From contig CM075765.1 of the NCBI GenBank assembly GCA_037974665.1, positions 62,917,747 to 62,981,746 of the forward strand: 64,000 nt of DNA, in the 5' to 3' direction. A program made the translations under genes and the position numbers. The first letter of the stretch is position 1, and each line of letters opens with the position of its first letter. Origin of the DNA: Ehretia macrophylla (lineage: Eukaryota > Streptophyta > Magnoliopsida > Boraginales > Ehretiaceae). A model generated the notes under the pieces. That model saw only the letters and a program-made list of their open reading frames with translations, was not told the origin of the DNA and made no database searches. Positions 22,890 to 34,844 of the stretch are shown here, piece by piece.

Positions 22890-25384
22890 TGTAACGCCCC
22901 GATCCCTCACGAGACTGGAGGCTCTAATAACCAAGCTATTCTCAACCCAATTCCTACCCAGTCTCAAAATTTTAGGGAAAAACGGACCGAGTTTCTCCTG
23001 TACTATGGACATTCTGAAAACCTGTAAACTCTCAAATAAGGTAACTACAAGGTAAACAAACTTTTCATGGCTAAATATTTAACGATTCAAGGCCATCCGA
23101 GCCTTGAAGCAAACAACAGTTCCAAAACCACACAAGCATGCAAGTAACTTGTTTATAATATAGTCTAATAACTATGCCATTCTAGGATAACATTAAAACA
23201 TACTTAGAGATAAAATATTCTACACTAAGCCATTCACTCCCAAGCATGCAAAGCAACTAGAAATAGAAATATAAGTTATTACAAGCCATAGAAGTATCAC
23301 TGCTACTACATTATCAGACTTCCAGCTTACATATTACTCAAATACATACATGAGCTTTAAGGCCCCAAAATAGATTATACATAGAACAACAAATTCTTCA
23401 CATAGCAACCAGAAAGCACATCTGCCTCAGACAAATATCACACAGTAGCTAAGGCAACTCCACCAACTGTGCCACCTGAAACATGTTAGCGAGGTATGAG
23501 CAACCACTGTTGCCCAGTGAGGGATATAGTCCCGGGGCGTGCAATACAACAGATAATACAGTTATACAACAATATCACTTAGACAATTTAAGAAGCAATG
23601 ATAACATAAGTAACCACACATTTAAAAGGATACATTTCACACAATCCCTTATACACCAATCTTCACTGGTCTTCATTCACGATCCACGAACCACGAGCAC
23701 GATCACGATAAGCCGGCATAATCCCCAAACACTCCAGTGGGTGTACTCCGGATGTACCCCGATAATCCTACGACCCAACATCCCCTGGCAATCTCCGGAC
23801 CAGGCGAATGAGGGACTAGGGCACGGAGTTTGAATATCCACCGGCAAGCCCTCTGCCGCCCAGCCGATATTCAACACATCCGCCCCTGACACTATGGTTG
23901 CGCAACCACGATGCAATGCACTTAACAATGGCAATTTAATAGCAATAATATAAGCATTAACACATAGGAGGATCAACAAAGTAGGTTGACCTCGATGCAA
24001 TTAGAATAGAAGCAATTATAGAAGCTAATAAGCAGTTTACAAAGGAACATATACAAGATAAGCATAGAATTATACCAAAAGCTCCAAATCAACTTGAAAC
24101 CACATATAAACACTTAAGGAGTCATGCCATGGGTTTAGAAGTGTGAGTCAACCGAAATTGCACCTAAACCCCTTTGTTTTTCAAACTATTTCTCTTCCAA
24201 ACCAAGGTTAGTGATTCCATTTTCAAAGGAAACTCTCCCAACCTTCTAACTAACCCTCAAGGTACCCTCTCAACCCTCTAACTCATTCAATTTCCCGCGA
24301 TTACCCCGAAAGCCCCAAATTCCCTCTTATGGCTTTAAACTACACATACATTGTCCGGGCTTCAAACAAGGGATATCAAGGCTACTATAGCACCTAGGTA
24401 GGCTAATGATACTAGAATTGAAGCCCGAATCCACCCGGATTCGCATTAACCCCGAAAGCCCCAAATTAAAGTCGGCTATTTTCCATTTTAAGCGATTTAA
24501 GGACAATGCAAATGCACGGGGCTATTAGGTTACCTTCACTAGCACCTAAGGCATCTATTAGAAGCATTGAATCAAGCTAATTCGAGCAATTACGCAAAAC
24601 CCTAGAAAAACGTCACTATTCACCCTAAAAATCAAACTAACGATTCTAACCGTTTAAATTGCGAAACGATGGCTCAAATATGTTCTCTAGCATTCATATA
24701 TATGGTATAATAGCATTGATAACTAATACAATGGCATTTGATCACATTTTCAACAAATCAAGAAAAGAGCAACTATTTAGAAATGCAAAAATAAGCCGTG
24801 AAATCCCTCACCAATGCGCGTAGGAGCACCTAGGAACCTTGCAAACACCCTACACTAGTTGCTCAAGGCTTGGAGTGGCTTGAAATGAAGGATTGAAGAG
24901 CAAAAATGTTGTTTTCCCACTGTTTGCTGCTGTCGGCCTCCACTGCTCAATTTCAGCTTTTATTTTTTTTTTCTTTCTTATGTTATGAGCTAAAATGACT
25001 ATATATTGACTAAGCTAGGGTGGGGTCTTGTTTGGGTGCTTAAGTGATCTAATATAATGCGCTTATTAAGCTTAAAACGAGCTTAGTTAGTAAAATATAT
25101 GCTAGCTAATTAATTACCTAAGTTATGTTATGTAACACTATTCACTCAACTACTAAAACTATTTTCTAAATGAGTCATCCTACCGCTTCTAGCTCAATTG
25201 CACATTTTTCTCATTACTTTAATAATTAATAGGATTTAATAAAAATACTAATTGACTAATAGAAGGCAGTTTAAAAACGGAGTGAATAGTAATCACAGAA
25301 ATCAGTTAGTAAAGCACAGAAGTAAATGCGCAAACAAGGGATGCAACAGTAATTGAATGCACGGCTAAAATCTCGGGCGTCACA
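22890..25384 (-). repeat. Right-hand (upstream, 5') LTR of the LARD element
   Basis: 2,495 bp, starting TGTAACGCCCCGATCC and ending GGGCGTCACA on the plus strand, followed by the GATAA duplication. Confidence 0.93.
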
Positions 25385-25389
25385 GATAA

Positions 25390-26657
25390 TGGGGTGGGGC
25401 TCGCAATGAAAATAATTTTTTCTAGGCAGTTAATCTATAAATATTTCACATGCTTTGACAATTTGCTCTCATTAGTGTAGTTTACCATAAAAATCAACAT
25501 GATGATTAAAATTGAACCGAATTGATGGGGGTATAAACCTGAGTTAGAGCAGACCTACCCGACCTGGGACCATGCGAGCTAGCCTATGCCCGACTCGCGC
25601 CATTTTTCCCAGCTTGATAGTCACTTTTGATGCCACATAAAGCCAGTGTCTAGCTTAAACCATTGGATAATAACATTTTTTGATGGACAATAGCTTTATC
25701 TGCTAGATGTTGCACCCGGACAAGTGTGAACATTGTCGGACAGAATTAAGCATTAATTGTTACTCGTGATTAATATTAGTATAAATAGTCTACACATCAA
25801 TTATTCTCAGGTAACTCGTGCATATTAATTATTCTCAATTACCTACCATTCAACTCGGATATACTAATCATTCTCACACCCGAAGAAAAATACGGGCCGT
25901 AACTCCCGTGGTTCATTTCTTATTTTGCAGGTCAGATCATTGAAATCGGGTGAACAATTACTTTCCACCCTCATCACGACTAAATAATTAAATGGTCACA
26001 ACAGGACTACGTGAATAGTCCAGTGTTTCGTGAATAATTTACACATCATTCTTATAAGCTCCTTAGCTTAATCATTTTGGAACATAGCTAAACTAATGAA
26101 TCTCCACAATTATCTCAATTTATGTAGACATACCGTGTTTTCTCTCTTCGGTAATGAAAAAGTTTTGAGGCAATAAATAGCGTTTGTCAACAAAACAAAT
26201 ATATTTCCAGCACGTAACAGCCAAATTGAGGAAAGACGAGCAAAGAATGATGTCAAAGCCAACACTACTAAATTTATGTTTAATCTAAGATATGAGTAGA
26301 ATGATCAAATAGTCACATGTTATTATCGGAAGGTTGCAATTTCAAATCAGGAATTCTACCTCTAATTACAGTGTACCTAGTGTGTTGAAGCCAGCCAAGT
26401 TGCCAATATGTCAATTAATTTTAATGTGCATCGATCTATTCTAAAAGAAAAATCCCACTATATGAAAAAAAAAATTAGTGAACACGACACTGTAACTAAC
26501 ATCTGGAATAATCTTTTTGAGAGTTCATTTTTGTACCAGCTGTGTCTCAATTAATCCCATCATGTTCATGGAGCATATATATATATATGCTATATATATA
26601 AACCTACCAAAGTCTAAACCTACTTTCTAAAAAAGAAAAAAAAAGGAAAAAAAAAAA
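25390..26657. other. Intergenic region and presumed promoter of the first IST1-like gene
   Basis: No gene seen. The last 100 bases carry a TATA-rich run (26575-26600, ending TATATATAAACC) 55-80 nt before the start codon at 26658, which could include a TATA box, followed by an A-rich leader. Confidence 0.45.
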
Positions 26658-29017
26658 ATGTTTGGCAAATCCTTTGACACCTCCAAGTTCAAAGCTGCAA
26701 TTAATAATGCTCTTGCTAGGATTGCCTTACTCAAGAAGCAACACCATGTACGTTGGTCTCAAGCTCGTTCAGATGTTGTTCAGCTCCTCAATCTTGGACA
26801 CCAAGAAAGTGCTATTCTCCGTGTAATTACTACAATCTCTTTACATCCTCTTTTTTCTTTCCTCGATATTTACACACATTTATTTGATGGAATCTCTTTT
26901 GAAATTTCTGGTGAAGTTGTGAGCCTACTTGAATTAAATAGAGCTTGTTTTATGGTAATATGATTAATTGTTATGTATTTCTACGTCCTTTGAGGACCCG
27001 AAAAAATGGACAAATTCCTTTTCTTTTTATATATGTCAAGATATATGAATATGTTTTTCTGGACAGGTGGATCATGTCATCCGGGAGCAGAACTTATTGG
27101 ATGCATTGGTGATCATAGAAGGCTATTGCTGCCTTTTGCTAGAAAGAATCGCGCTCATAAAAAATACCATGTTGGTATTTTTATGTTATGATCTCTAGAA
27201 ATTGCACAACTTTAGTTCAAATTATTCATATTGAATCTTGATTTGCAATTTTTTTTTTTTTTTTTTTTACTTAGACAATGTCCAGAAGAATTGAAGGAGG
27301 CAATAGCAAGCTTGATTTTTTCAGCTTCAAGATATGGACAATTGCCAGAACTTCAAAAGATTTCCAGAATTTTCATGAAGAAATATGGCAAAGAATTCAT
27401 AAATTATGCTGTTGAATTACGCAACAGCTGTGGAGTAAATGCTAAGGTTAAGATGATTGCTCTTGACCAATTCAGGAAGTTTCACATAAAAATTAACTCG
27501 TGAATTTGGTTATTTTCAGATTGCTAAACGGCTTCCAAATCGGAGGACAAATTTAGGAACGAGGTTAAAAGTTTTGAAGGAAATTGCAGCTGAGCACGGG
27601 ATCACTCTACAGCAAGAAGGCGAAAATCCAGAGGTTACTGGGGTAAGCTGTAAAAGAATATAATTTCATTACGTGTACAGAATACAATTACATGAGGTTC
27701 CTCTTTAAAAAAACCCCGAGATAGCTTTCTATAACTGCTTCCGATTTAGGTGGACAGTCAGACAAATAAACATCTCATGTTTGATTATGAAATAGAGATA
27801 ACAGACACAGTTCAAGAGATGGAGATGACAGCAATAGTGTACATTCTACTAGGCCTAAATCTAAGTACAGTTGCCACTGATATCGAATTGTTAAACACAA
27901 TAAATAAATATCTATCTGTTTAAACTTTTAGGTAAGATGGTCATATCATATGGTATCATAGCTAGGCTATCAAACGGTCCTAAATCGAAGTTTCACTGAC
28001 ACCCATTTAAAAGAAATATTAAACACTCTTGATGTGCAATGTTAGAAAACGGGCATGCAAGAGAAGATTACGCGTCCAATAATTGGTAGAATTTTCAAAT
28101 AAATAAAATTTTGCACTGATGCTTTTGATGATTACAAGTAGGAGAAGATGAATGCCAGAAAAACAACACGCTTGGAAGATCAGGAGCAAGACAATGAGAG
28201 GCAATCACTTGAAGACAATGAACATCCAAAATCAAGAAACAGATACACAGATGCGAAAGAAGCAGCTGAAGCAGCTTGTCAACTAGCAACACAAGCAGCA
28301 GCAGCAGCAAGAGCTGCTGTCGAACTTTCTCAAACTAAATTGCACGATGATGATGATGATGGTCCTGATGATTCTAATCACCAGCCAAGAAACGCAACTC
28401 ATCACAATGAAAACACATCGTTCAAGGCGCGGAAAGAGGAAGAAGAAGAAGGAGGCCTTCACAAGAATGATGCATTTGAAGCAAACTTCAGAAAGTTCAG
28501 TATCCAAAAGTCAAATAAGAGCTTCAGAAAAAGAAACAAAGAAGCTGGGCCCAGCAATTTTAAAGCCGAAACACGACACATTCCAGCTGTTTTTACTTCA
28601 GATTCTGATGCAGATACTGATAAGAAAATGCCCTTCAGGATCCCAGATAAGTCTAAACAGATGGAGGTGAAAGCTCATGGTGAAAAAGATGAAAGTAAAA
28701 GTAGAGCAAGTAAACATCCATGGTTAGATCACCATAATTGGGACACTGAAAAAAAGTTCAGCTCATTCATGAATGAATTCCTCAAGGTTAAACATGCTGA
28801 TGCAGACACAAATGATAATCATTCAATTGAGGATAGATACGAGAACAGCAATTATGTCCCTTCAACTCAAGATCGGTCCAGCCGTTCGTCCAGGGAAGGA
28901 ATAGTACCAACAGAGGGTTCGAGCAGAGGGAGGAGGCCAATTTCTGTCAGGACAAGACGAAATGCATGCACTCCAAGCAGAAGCAGAGGGCAAATTTCTG
29001 TCCGCGGGATAAAATAG
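26658..29017 (+). CDS. ISTL: IST1-like protein (ESCRT-III/Vps4 regulator family), 5 exons, 479 aa
   Basis: Exons: 26658-26822, 27067-27170, 27275-27446, 27520-27642, 28142-29017 (1,440 nt, phases agree). The IST1 domain (about residues 8-180) is recognisable from ALARIALLKKQHHVRWSQAR, VIREQNLLDALVIIEGYC, CPEELKEAIASLIFSASRY and LPELQKISRIFMKKYGKEF. IST1 proteins bind ESCRT-III/CHMP and Vps4 and regulate endosomal sorting and membrane scission. The last exon is a plant-type low-complexity tail: an Ala-rich helix (about 227-255), an acidic DDDDDGPDD stretch, then an Arg/Ser-rich C terminus. The donor of exon 2 (AT/GTTGGT) is weak but is the only one that joins in phase to CPEELKE. Intron 4 (27643-28141) contains an in-frame alternative at 27751 that soon reaches a stop; I regard it as intron. 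The next gene downstream is a decayed tandem copy. Confidence 0.9.
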
Positions 29018-31356
29018 TCTAGTACGTGAGACTAACACATTATCTGATGGCCGTTTTGTTCAGACAGACTTTTTAAAAAATTTCTTAGATTTATTTGTGT
29101 GTAAGAAATGAGCACACCTTTTTTTTTTCCCCCGTTTTTGGGTGTGTCATGGAAGTGCAATATGATAGAAGCATTTTTAATCTGTTTGTAATAAGCCAAG
29201 ATAACAATGATTAAATGGTTTTAGGAAGCATATATAGTGTGAAGTGAGAAGCATTACATGATTGGTAAAGAAAGTGTAGTCCTATGTACTTTTTGATAAG
29301 AAAAAAATATCCTATGTATACCTAAATGCATCAGTTTGATATCATTGCCTTATGCATGTACTTCAATGGACAGACAATCTTCTAACTCTTTGGCAGTTCT
29401 AGAAGCATACTGCATGCATATGTTAATGCCTCACATTAATGGAAGAAGTGATAAATATATAATACCGGATATAACACCAAAAGTTAAGTATTATACTCGA
29501 CAAAGTGTTAATCATTTTTGACATGTTGATTTGAGATTCAAATAGTTATTTTTTATACCTACAATATTAGTCTCCTTTATAGGCCTGAGATTTTAAGCTC
29601 GGATATAATCCTCGCTAACGCTTTTTTTTTTTTTTGGTTAGAATCATATGGCTTGTGGAGTGAGAAGTATTTTCACTCGGGTCGCATGCATAGATTATGA
29701 ATAGTAAAGGGTGGAGTTGGGATTTTTTTCTAGTAGGAGCTAAAATCATACAATTAAACACTTATATATAGATAATTTTTTTCAGTGGGTACGGTATTGA
29801 TTTAATTTTTTAACCTAAAATACCTTAAATATTACATTTTTTGACAAAATTTGAATTGAATGGGAGTTGCAGCGCTCATAATCTAATTTTAAGAGTAGCT
29901 CTACCACAGGAAACAGTAGAGGTCATCCCTACCAACATTCTTGAACTCGTCTAAGTTTTTCCAAAATCATAAACATAAACAATCAACAAATTTTAACAAA
30001 TGCTAGAATTTAGACTTCATGAAACAAAGCTCAGTAAAAACTTCTAGTAACTTTGAGGAAAAATTAAAGGTATTATACTTCCTGGAGAAGGCACATGAAA
30101 AAGAAAGGTTTTCTTTTGAACTTTTCCATTTTTCGGAAAGTCAATGACTTGATCAGTTGATCTTTCATTATTCCCACTAATTAACGTTTCCCCAGTTTTA
30201 AAGAGAGGTTAATTTTCTTGACTTCTTCAAGCCGTCCAGGCTTTATGACGGGACAAGACTAGCATGGCCATAACGCAGGTTCGATGTCTTACATCAAGGC
30301 CATCCACGTCTTAAACCCTAATTATGACGTGACTTAACGAATAAAAATCATTTTAAAGATAATATGTTAATCTATTTTACATCAACGGGATCGTTTAGCA
30401 CCTTGATGTTGGTTTTTGGCCACTTGGAATTGTAGTACATTATTAGAATCGAAAATTTTATACACAAAATTCTCTTTATTGTGGTATCTTAAGAATGCAA
30501 ACCATAATACCAGGTGAAGAAATTGCTTCTCTTTTCAATTAAGGTTATGTATTTAGCAGCGAAACTAAATTTTCTACTTTTCCATTTTAATACAAGTGTA
30601 CATCAATCTTTTTTTCTTTTTTTAAAAAAAAATTAATTAGGACCTTGGATACTTCAAAGGCCAGCTACAAGAAGCCATGCATATTGGTCCTTTGTCCCGT
30701 GAAGTTTTGATGACCCTTTGACCTTCATGTTGACATGATGAAAACCCTCCATTACCCAAAAAGGAGAAGGAATATACTGATGAAAAGATATTTATAGAGA
30801 ATTTAAATTTCTCAATCTAAGTCTATTAATCCCTTGCAATCTTTTATAATCTCTAATAATCAACAAATTTGACTATTAGAAATTTGTACAACTACAATCT
30901 CTATAATTCAACAAGTTCGATTTTTAGAAATTTCTACAGATGTATAATCTCTACAATTCAACAATTGTATATTGACCAAACTTCATGAGCTAAACATGGT
31001 ACCCCCAAAGTTTTACTAAGTAAGCACAACAAAATCCAATCACAAGGAGACAACAGTCGCAGCAAAGCAGAAGATTTCAATAAATTTTCTCACCAATGCG
31101 ACCAAGAAAATATAAAGAAATATAAAGCCATCCAACGTTCGAATAGCTCACATATATAAATAGTGCCAAATTCACTTGATAGTTGGTAAAGGCAGCTACC
31201 TCTTCAGTACTTGAGAACTTTCTGTATAGACCATATTAGTAACAAGTAAACCCTTTATGTGTATTTTTTAATCTTTTTGGGGGGACAAATACCAATCGTA
31301 AGGTTTGAGGCGACCCAAACAGGCTGCTCCTGAGCAGGAAGAAGCCTAGGGCAAGT
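29018..31356. other. Intergenic region between the two IST1-like genes
   Basis: AT-rich, with no gene recognised. At 30836-30966 an imperfect tandem repeat (two to three units of about 50-60 bp built on AATCTCTANAATTCAACAA and TTAGAAATTT) is present. The final 150 bp would be the promoter of the second copy. Confidence 0.5.
30836..30966. repeat. Imperfect tandem repeat, units of about 50-60 bp
   Basis: The themes TAATCTCTAATAATCAACAA, CAATCTCTATAATTCAACAA and TAATCTCTACAATTCAACAA recur at about 30848, 30896 and 30946, the first two followed by TTAGAAATTT. No coding potential. Confidence 0.6.
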
Positions 31357-33207
31357 ATGGGCAAGAAACTGGATGCTCTACTTGGAAGAAACTCCACAAG
31401 ATCGAAATTGAAGAAACTGGCTAATCTTGCCATCTCCAGGATTGCTATCCTCAAGAATCAGCACAAGGTCAGGTGTTCACAAGCCCTTTCTGATGTCGTC
31501 CAGCTACTCCAACTTGGTTACCAAGAGCACGCCCTCTCTCGTGTAAGCTCAAACAAAAAATAGGCCCTTTCTCACGAATTTAGATCTCCTAATAATATAA
31601 TAACGTTATTAGGGAAATCAATAGTAGTGAAATGATAATATAGTTACAATGAAATGGACTAGACCATTGATCGCGATGATCAAATAACTGCATCATTACT
31701 TCACCACCATTAGGATACCCCGCCCCCTCCTCTCTCCTCAATCTCATATATCGAACGAATTCTCGTTGCAGGTTGAGCTTGTCATCAAGGAGCAGAATAC
31801 AGTGGATGCATATGTTATAATAGAGAACTACTGCCATGTCTTGAAAGAAAAGGAGATGCTACTAAGTGACAACAGGTACAATTTCTCATATTATTTCTGT
31901 CAACAGTTTTACAATATTTGTCATGCTTCAGTTGTTTCTCATCACTTTCAGATTCTTAAGCTTTTGACCTAGTGGAAATTCAAATATGTTTCTACAGGAA
32001 ATGCCCTGATGAGCTAAAGGAGGTAATATCAACCCTGATCTTTGCAGCTTCAAGGTGTGGAGAACTTCCAGAACTACAAGAGAATAGCGTACTTTTCACA
32101 TCAAGTTTTGGTAAAGAATTTGCTGCTTAAGCCGTTGAATTAAGAAACAACTGCAGTGAACAACCTAAAGTAAGACTATAAATGTTCATGGATAACTACT
32201 TAATGTTGATTTCTCAAACAAGATTAACATTATAGATAAGTTGATGTTTGCTTTCCCTAGATTATACGAAAGCTTTCAAGACAACAAGCTAGTGAGGACA
32301 ACAGACTCAGAGTGATGAAGCAAATAGCTACTGACAATGGGATCACTCTCTATCTGGAACCTAATGCTCCAGGATTCACTAGCCAGGTAGAAAAACCAAA
32401 ATGAGAAAAAATATATATATATATATTACGGCAAAAAGAATAAAAAATTGTTGATTAATGTTCAAATCTTAACTGGAATGATATTATGTTTTGATGATTG
32501 TAGCAGAAGCAGGATTTCAATCACACACAGAAGCAACATGCACCAAAGGAAACAACTAAATTAGAACTTACAGGCCAAGACCATGGATCTCCTGAAGACA
32601 TCACAGAGGATAAGTTGCTGTCTGAATCAATGGAAGCAAGAAAGGAGTACAGAGATGTTTCTGTTGGGCCTCAAGATGCTTTTGATTCAGGAACTGAGGC
32701 AATAGTGGCAGTAAGAGCTGCCATGGAATTATCAGTCTGAATTAGGCCACAACGATCCAGACAATCAAACTGGTTCCAATAATTTGCATTTCGCCCATCA
32801 TAGGCCATCAAAATCTAGACCCAAAATTGATCAAGATATTGTTCAAAAGGACAGCAAGCATTCTATCCAAGGGTTGGATTTTGGCAGGAAACATAAGAGC
32901 AAAGATTTTGAATTCTGACTTAGAAGCTAATAGAACAACAGAGAACGACAACTGAAATCATCTTAACATGTTGGACCTTAATAATAGGGTGGTATCTTCA
33001 AATTCACATTACCAAAGTGAATCAGATGAAGATACAATCTTTGACACTGATGATCAGACCAGAAGGAGTCAGGACAGCAGAACCTGGTTGAGGATCTTTC
33101 ACATCAATGAGAAATTGAGCTCACAGGTTAAGGCTCCTAAAGATAAAAACTTCGACAAGGAGAATGATAGCATGCACTATGCTCATCTCAGTAAAGTCTC
33201 GAGCTGA
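31357..33207 (+). pseudogene. Second, decaying tandem copy of the IST1-like gene
   Basis: Exons parallel the first copy: 31357-31542, 31772-31875, 31998-32169, 32261-32386, then a tail from 32504. Exons 2 and 3 have exactly the same lengths as in the intact gene (104 and 172 nt). Family features are clear: MGKKLDALLGRN, LAISRIAILKNQHKVRCSQA, CPDELKEVISTLIFAASRC, GELPELQE. In exon 3 the codon equivalent to Tyr in the intact copy is TAA (32128-32130), cutting the product to 140 residues within the IST1 domain. The tail exon also breaks frame: it stops at 32738 just where AAMELS should continue, and IST1-tail-like sequence goes on in other frames to about 33207. Most likely a pseudogene. A truncated protein from the first 140 codons cannot be excluded. 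Same strand as the intact copy, 2.3 kb downstream. Confidence 0.85.
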
Positions 33208-33943
33208 TTTAATACATATGTCGGAGGAGAAACCATCCAGTAGCAAAAATAAACATAGATTAACTACTACATGACTTGTGCATGCATATGAAAAATAGAC
33301 AGGAAGTGGAGCTTCATTACCTTAAGGACTCCACGAAGACATAGACAATTAGAGAAACGAGTGTAAGAAATTTTTTTATACGACAAGTTGATTCACATTA
33401 TTGAGCTTATGTCTTTTTTGCTTTCACCACCTAATGATCATAGCAATGTACTTGAGGTAATTGATAGAAATTGGGAACAAATAGAAGTTCTCTCGAATTA
33501 CAAACTACGAAATTACCCCATATTTCTGCCATTGCTGACAACACAATACAGAGTTTCTTAAGCCTAATAATAATATCATGAGAATGCACAAGGCTTTTAC
33601 TCAATCTTATATCCAGATCACAAGACCTTCACTACACAGCTGATAAGTTCCTAACTTACCAATGGAAGCAACTGACAGTATTATATCTGGAAACAAGAGA
33701 CATAAACATCAACATCCAAAAGGGCGTCCAGTGAGAACTCTAACCGTCACGCACAAAGGCTCCCCTTTCACATGCATCAACATCCTAACAGCAACAAAAG
33801 AACTATATCGACATTAAGAACAAAACCATATTCCAATTTCAACCAAGCAATTAATATCAACTGGCACGCGACTATAATATCCAAAACATTATCCGCCAAG
33901 CGATACGGCTAAAAAGCTAACAGGATACCAAAACTTCCAAAAA
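33208..33943. other. Convergent intergenic region
   Basis: Lies between the 3' ends of the IST1-like pseudogene (plus) and PSRP3 (minus), and must contain the PSRP3 3' untranslated region. No further gene seen. Confidence 0.5.
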
Positions 33944-34844
33944 CTATAGAAAATCCCCACCACTCTGCTGCCACAAGTTGATGATATCAGTAGCCTGATT
34001 GAGAAGAATAACCATCTGCTTATGGGAAATCCAAGGCTTGCTCTCTAGCATCACTTTGAGCTCTTCCCATGCATCTTTTCTTGGCCAAAAGTAGTATGGG
34101 CTTAATGGAATTGTACCATGACCTGGTATCACTTGGTCCAATGCTATCCCAATGTTCTTGTCCATCCACATGAACTTCAATACTAGCCTTGCCTTCTCCA
34201 TTGGCTTCACCACCACCCCAAGCTTCTATTTTTTTGCAAACCCAAAAACAAAACCAACAAAAAAAATTATAAACGTATTAATAAACTAAAAAACTCAACT
34301 ACCCAGGAAAGAAAGAAAAAGTGCAGCCTATGCATGAAGTTCCAGTTATGCGTGTATTTTAACGACTATTGTATGCAGGCTTATCTAACATTTTATCCGG
34401 AACTTTTCTAGGAGACTATCTTTACAACTAAGAACCGTGACAGTCACAAGACAATAACTTCATCGTTACGCTAATTTTTCCTTCAAATAAAAAAGAAAAA
34501 GAAAAAGGGTCGAGCAGAATATGATTTACCTGTTTGTGAGGTGGATTGGGGTGGTCATTTTGGGTGAGTGTTTCTTGGGTAATTGGTGGAGAAGAGGTTA
34601 AAGAAGCTGAGATGTCTGATTTTCTTGTGGATATTATTTTCTCACTTTGTAAAGAAGAGACCTTTTGGGTTGTAAAGATTGGATTTTTATGGGGTGGGAG
34701 TCTTTGATTGGGATTTGAAAAAGTGGTGGTGGGTTTGAAACAGCAATTGGCACAAGGTTGTATAGCCACTGGTAACATCTTGTTTAGCTGCAGGTGCTGC
34801 TGAGTGTGTGGAAAGAGAGAAACACTACTAGTGTCTAGTAGCAT
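33944..34844 (-). CDS. PSRP3: Plastid-specific ribosomal protein 3 (PSRP3/Ycf65 family), 2 exons
   Basis: Exon 1 34530-34844, intron 34226-34529 (304 bp, GT-AG), exon 2 33944-34225; 198 codons. Exon 2 encodes the whole conserved Ycf65 domain: [54 protein letters not shown], and the end [15 protein letters not shown]. Exon 1 is Ser/Thr/Pro-rich with few acidic residues, as expected for a chloroplast transit peptide. The protein is a component of the plastid 30S ribosomal subunit, encoded in the nucleus here and in plastid genomes of some algae. The start may instead be the second Met (34778, [13 protein letters not shown]), giving 176 aa; both leave a plausible transit peptide. Confidence 0.93.

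Larger units (their letters stand above)
19368..25384 (-). mobile_element. Non-autonomous LTR retrotransposon with 2.5-kb LTRs (LARD type, probably gypsy-derived)
   Basis: A 6.0-kb element flanked by the 5-bp target duplication GATAA (19363-19367 and 25385-25389). LTRs at 19368-21861 and 22890-25384 begin TG and end CA. Orientation is minus: the complement of 22876-22887 is TGGTATCAGAGC, the standard tRNA-Met primer-binding site, 2 nt from the right-hand LTR, and the complement of 21862-21875 is a polypurine tract (AAGGGGGAGAGGA) touching the left-hand LTR. The interior is only about 1.0 kb and has no gag-pol, apart from a short pol-tail-like segment just before the polypurine tract (EEELRGRNFF on the minus strand), so it must have relied on proteins from another element. 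By eye the LTRs differ at about 26 of 2,494 positions (about 1%), implying insertion roughly 0.4-0.8 million years ago. Confidence 0.92.

Noticed and set aside
27006-27191. 61-codon frame overlapping exon 2 of the IST1-like gene
   Set aside because: It is the wrong frame; the exon reads VDHVIREQNLLDALVIIEGY in the correct one.
27751-27921. Possible extra exon in intron 4 of the IST1-like gene (after an AG at 27749-27750)
   Set aside because: It would be in phase but runs into a stop with no family similarity, and joining 27642 directly to 28142 restores a typical plant IST1-like tail.
30836-30966. CRISPR-like repeat array
   Set aside because: The repeats are diverged and directly adjacent without unique spacers, and the genome is eukaryotic; it is an ordinary imperfect tandem repeat.
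34428-34529. Extension of PSRP3 exon 1 to the stop at 34428
   Set aside because: A donor at 34529 joins in phase to the conserved domain; the extension is intron read-through.
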